A DNA stretch of 6,397 nt from Bacteroidota bacterium (GTDB taxonomy: Bacteria > Bacteroidota > Bacteroidia > Flavobacteriales > Weeksellaceae), in the NCBI GenBank assembly GCA_023420435.1, contig JAEZWE010000027.1:1-6397 (forward strand). The letters are read 5' to 3'. Shown in pieces: positions 5,816 through 6,397 of the stretch; position 1 is the first letter of the stretch, and each line of letters begins with the position of its first letter. The notes beneath the pieces were generated by a model. The model did not search any database and was not told where the DNA came from. It worked only from the letters and a program-made list of their open reading frames with translations. A program made the position numbers and the translations under genes.

Positions 5816-6214
5816 ATGAAAATACCTGACGAAATTTCAGTTTACAATAAAAATCTGTCATCAGAAGATCAAGTAATCTGCGATTTTCTTGCCGAAAAAA
5901 TAACTGAATTTCTTCCCGAAGCTGAAAGCAAAATATGGCACGCTCATCCGGTTTGGTTTTTGGATGGAAATCCAATTGTGGGCTACAGCAAACAGAAAAA
6001 GGGAAATCGATTGATGTTTTGGAGCGGTAAATCTTTTAACGAAGAAAAATTGAATGTTTTAGGAGTAAAATTTCAAGATGCTTCAATTTTTTTCAATAAA
6101 ATTTCGGAAATCGATTGGGAAGATTTACAAAATTGGTGCGCAAAATCTCGTGAAATACAGTGGGATTATAAAAATATCGTAAAAAAGAAAGGAAAACTAT
6201 ACCGTCTAAAGTAA
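5816..6214 (+). CDS. DUF1801 domain protein (YdhG/YdeI-like, frataxin-like fold)
   Basis: A 132-residue cytoplasmic protein resembling DUF1801 (PF08818). The segment from PEAES at 34-38 through KIWHAHPVWFLDGNPIVGY (39-57) to NRLMFWSG (64-71) is the typical core: an acidic helix, then a W-x-H-P turn, then beta strands. Bacillus subtilis YdhG (Fra) in this superfamily has been described as a frataxin-like iron chaperone. Whether this divergent protein binds iron is not evident, though acidic residues are abundant at 15-37. The C-terminal tail is basic (VKKKGKLYRLK). The ATG at 5816 lies 4 bases after the DUF2461 stop, so translation is probably coupled. The VOC-like gene follows after 5 bases. 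Family call is fairly secure, function is not. Confidence 0.82.
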   Translation: MKIPDEISVYNKNLSSEDQVICDFLAEKITEFLPEAESKIWHAHPVWFLDGNPIVGYSKQKKGNRLMFWSGKSFNEEKLNVLGVKFQDASIFFNKISEIDWEDLQNWCAKSREIQWDYKNIVKKKGKLYRLK

Positions 6215-6219
6215 AATTT

Positions 6220-6397
6220 ATGCTCAAATCTGTCTCCCCAAAGCTTCCCATGCGAAATAAATCGGAAACCAAAAATTTCTATATCAATCTTCTAAATTTT
6301 GAAGAAATCAACGATTATGGAGATTATCTTTTACTGAAAAAAGATGACGTAGAAATCCATTTTTTTGAATTTAGAGCACTAAATCCAACAGAAAATT
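6220..6397 (+). CDS. VOC/glyoxalase-bleomycin resistance-like protein, N-terminal part, cut by window edge
   Basis: From ATG at 6220 the frame is open to the window end, giving 59 codons: MLKSVSPKLPMRNKSETKNFYINLLNFEEI and on to YGDYLLLKKDDVEIHFFEFRALNPTEN. The pattern PKLPMRNKSETKNFY-x-x-LLNFEE, then a strand pair ending in IHFFEF, is the first beta-alpha-beta-beta-beta half of a vicinal oxygen chelate domain like that of bleomycin-binding and small glyoxalase-like proteins (normally about 115-130 residues). The second half, with further ligand or metal residues, is missing. Real activity (drug binding, lyase, dioxygenase or other) cannot be told. An alternative start is the ATG at 6250 (residue 11), but this would cut into the first strand. 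The 6220 start sits 5 bases after the DUF1801 stop, so it is the third gene of the operon. Confidence 0.8.
   Translation, partial: MLKSVSPKLPMRNKSETKNFYINLLNFEEINDYGDYLLLKKDDVEIHFFEFRALNPTEN

Noticed and set aside
1..6397. Mobile element, defence island or recently transferred segment
   Set aside because: No transposase, integrase, terminal inverted repeats, tRNA-linked direct repeats or abrupt base-composition change was seen. All eight genes have ordinary flavobacterial character.

Overview
The window is AT-rich, gene-dense chromosomal DNA that looks like a member of Flavobacteriia, most likely the Chryseobacterium/Weeksellaceae group. The evidence is the -7 promoter boxes of TAnnTTTG type with few or no Shine-Dalgarno sequences, a signal peptide ending in FSFGQ, heavy A/T codon use, and family members typical of Bacteroidota (DUF2490 barrel protein, DUF47-Pit pair, DUF2461). 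The species assignment is inference. I see no tRNA, rRNA, CRISPR array, insertion sequence, phage gene or other sign of recent transfer.

Layout. Positions 1-435 (minus) hold the N-terminal 145 residues of a trans-isoprenyl diphosphate synthase, which runs off the left edge. Positions 540-3163 (minus) hold a three-gene phosphate group read right to left: a DUF2490 outer-membrane barrel protein (TTG start, strong promoter), a PhoU-like DUF47 protein, and a Pit-family phosphate transporter, closed by a terminator at 492-517. Positions 3309-4994 (minus) hold a DEAD-box RNA helicase with an Arg/Asp/Gly-rich linker and a DbpA-type RNA-binding domain, with its own promoter and terminator. Its promoter faces away from a plus-strand operon starting at 5152: DUF2461, DUF1801 (YdhG/frataxin-like fold) and the start of a VOC/glyoxalase-like gene that runs off the right edge.

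How the genes fit together. DUF47 and Pit are a recognised pair: Pit carries phosphate (as a metal-phosphate complex) through the inner membrane and the DUF47 protein is its accessory or regulator. The DUF2490 barrel protein lies upstream in the same direction with no convincing terminator between, so it may be co-transcribed. A role in passing phosphate through the outer membrane is possible but unproven. The helicase is a stand-alone RNA-remodelling gene (ribosome assembly, mRNA decay or cold adaptation in related proteins). The DUF2461-DUF1801-VOC genes are separated by 4-5 bases and are almost certainly one transcript, of unknown joint function.

I looked for an undescribed system and did not find a convincing one. 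The window reads as ordinary core genome. The items most worth a second look are the barrel-DUF47-Pit linkage, the tight operon of uncharacterised small proteins, and the hexamer-repeat-encoded linker of the helicase.
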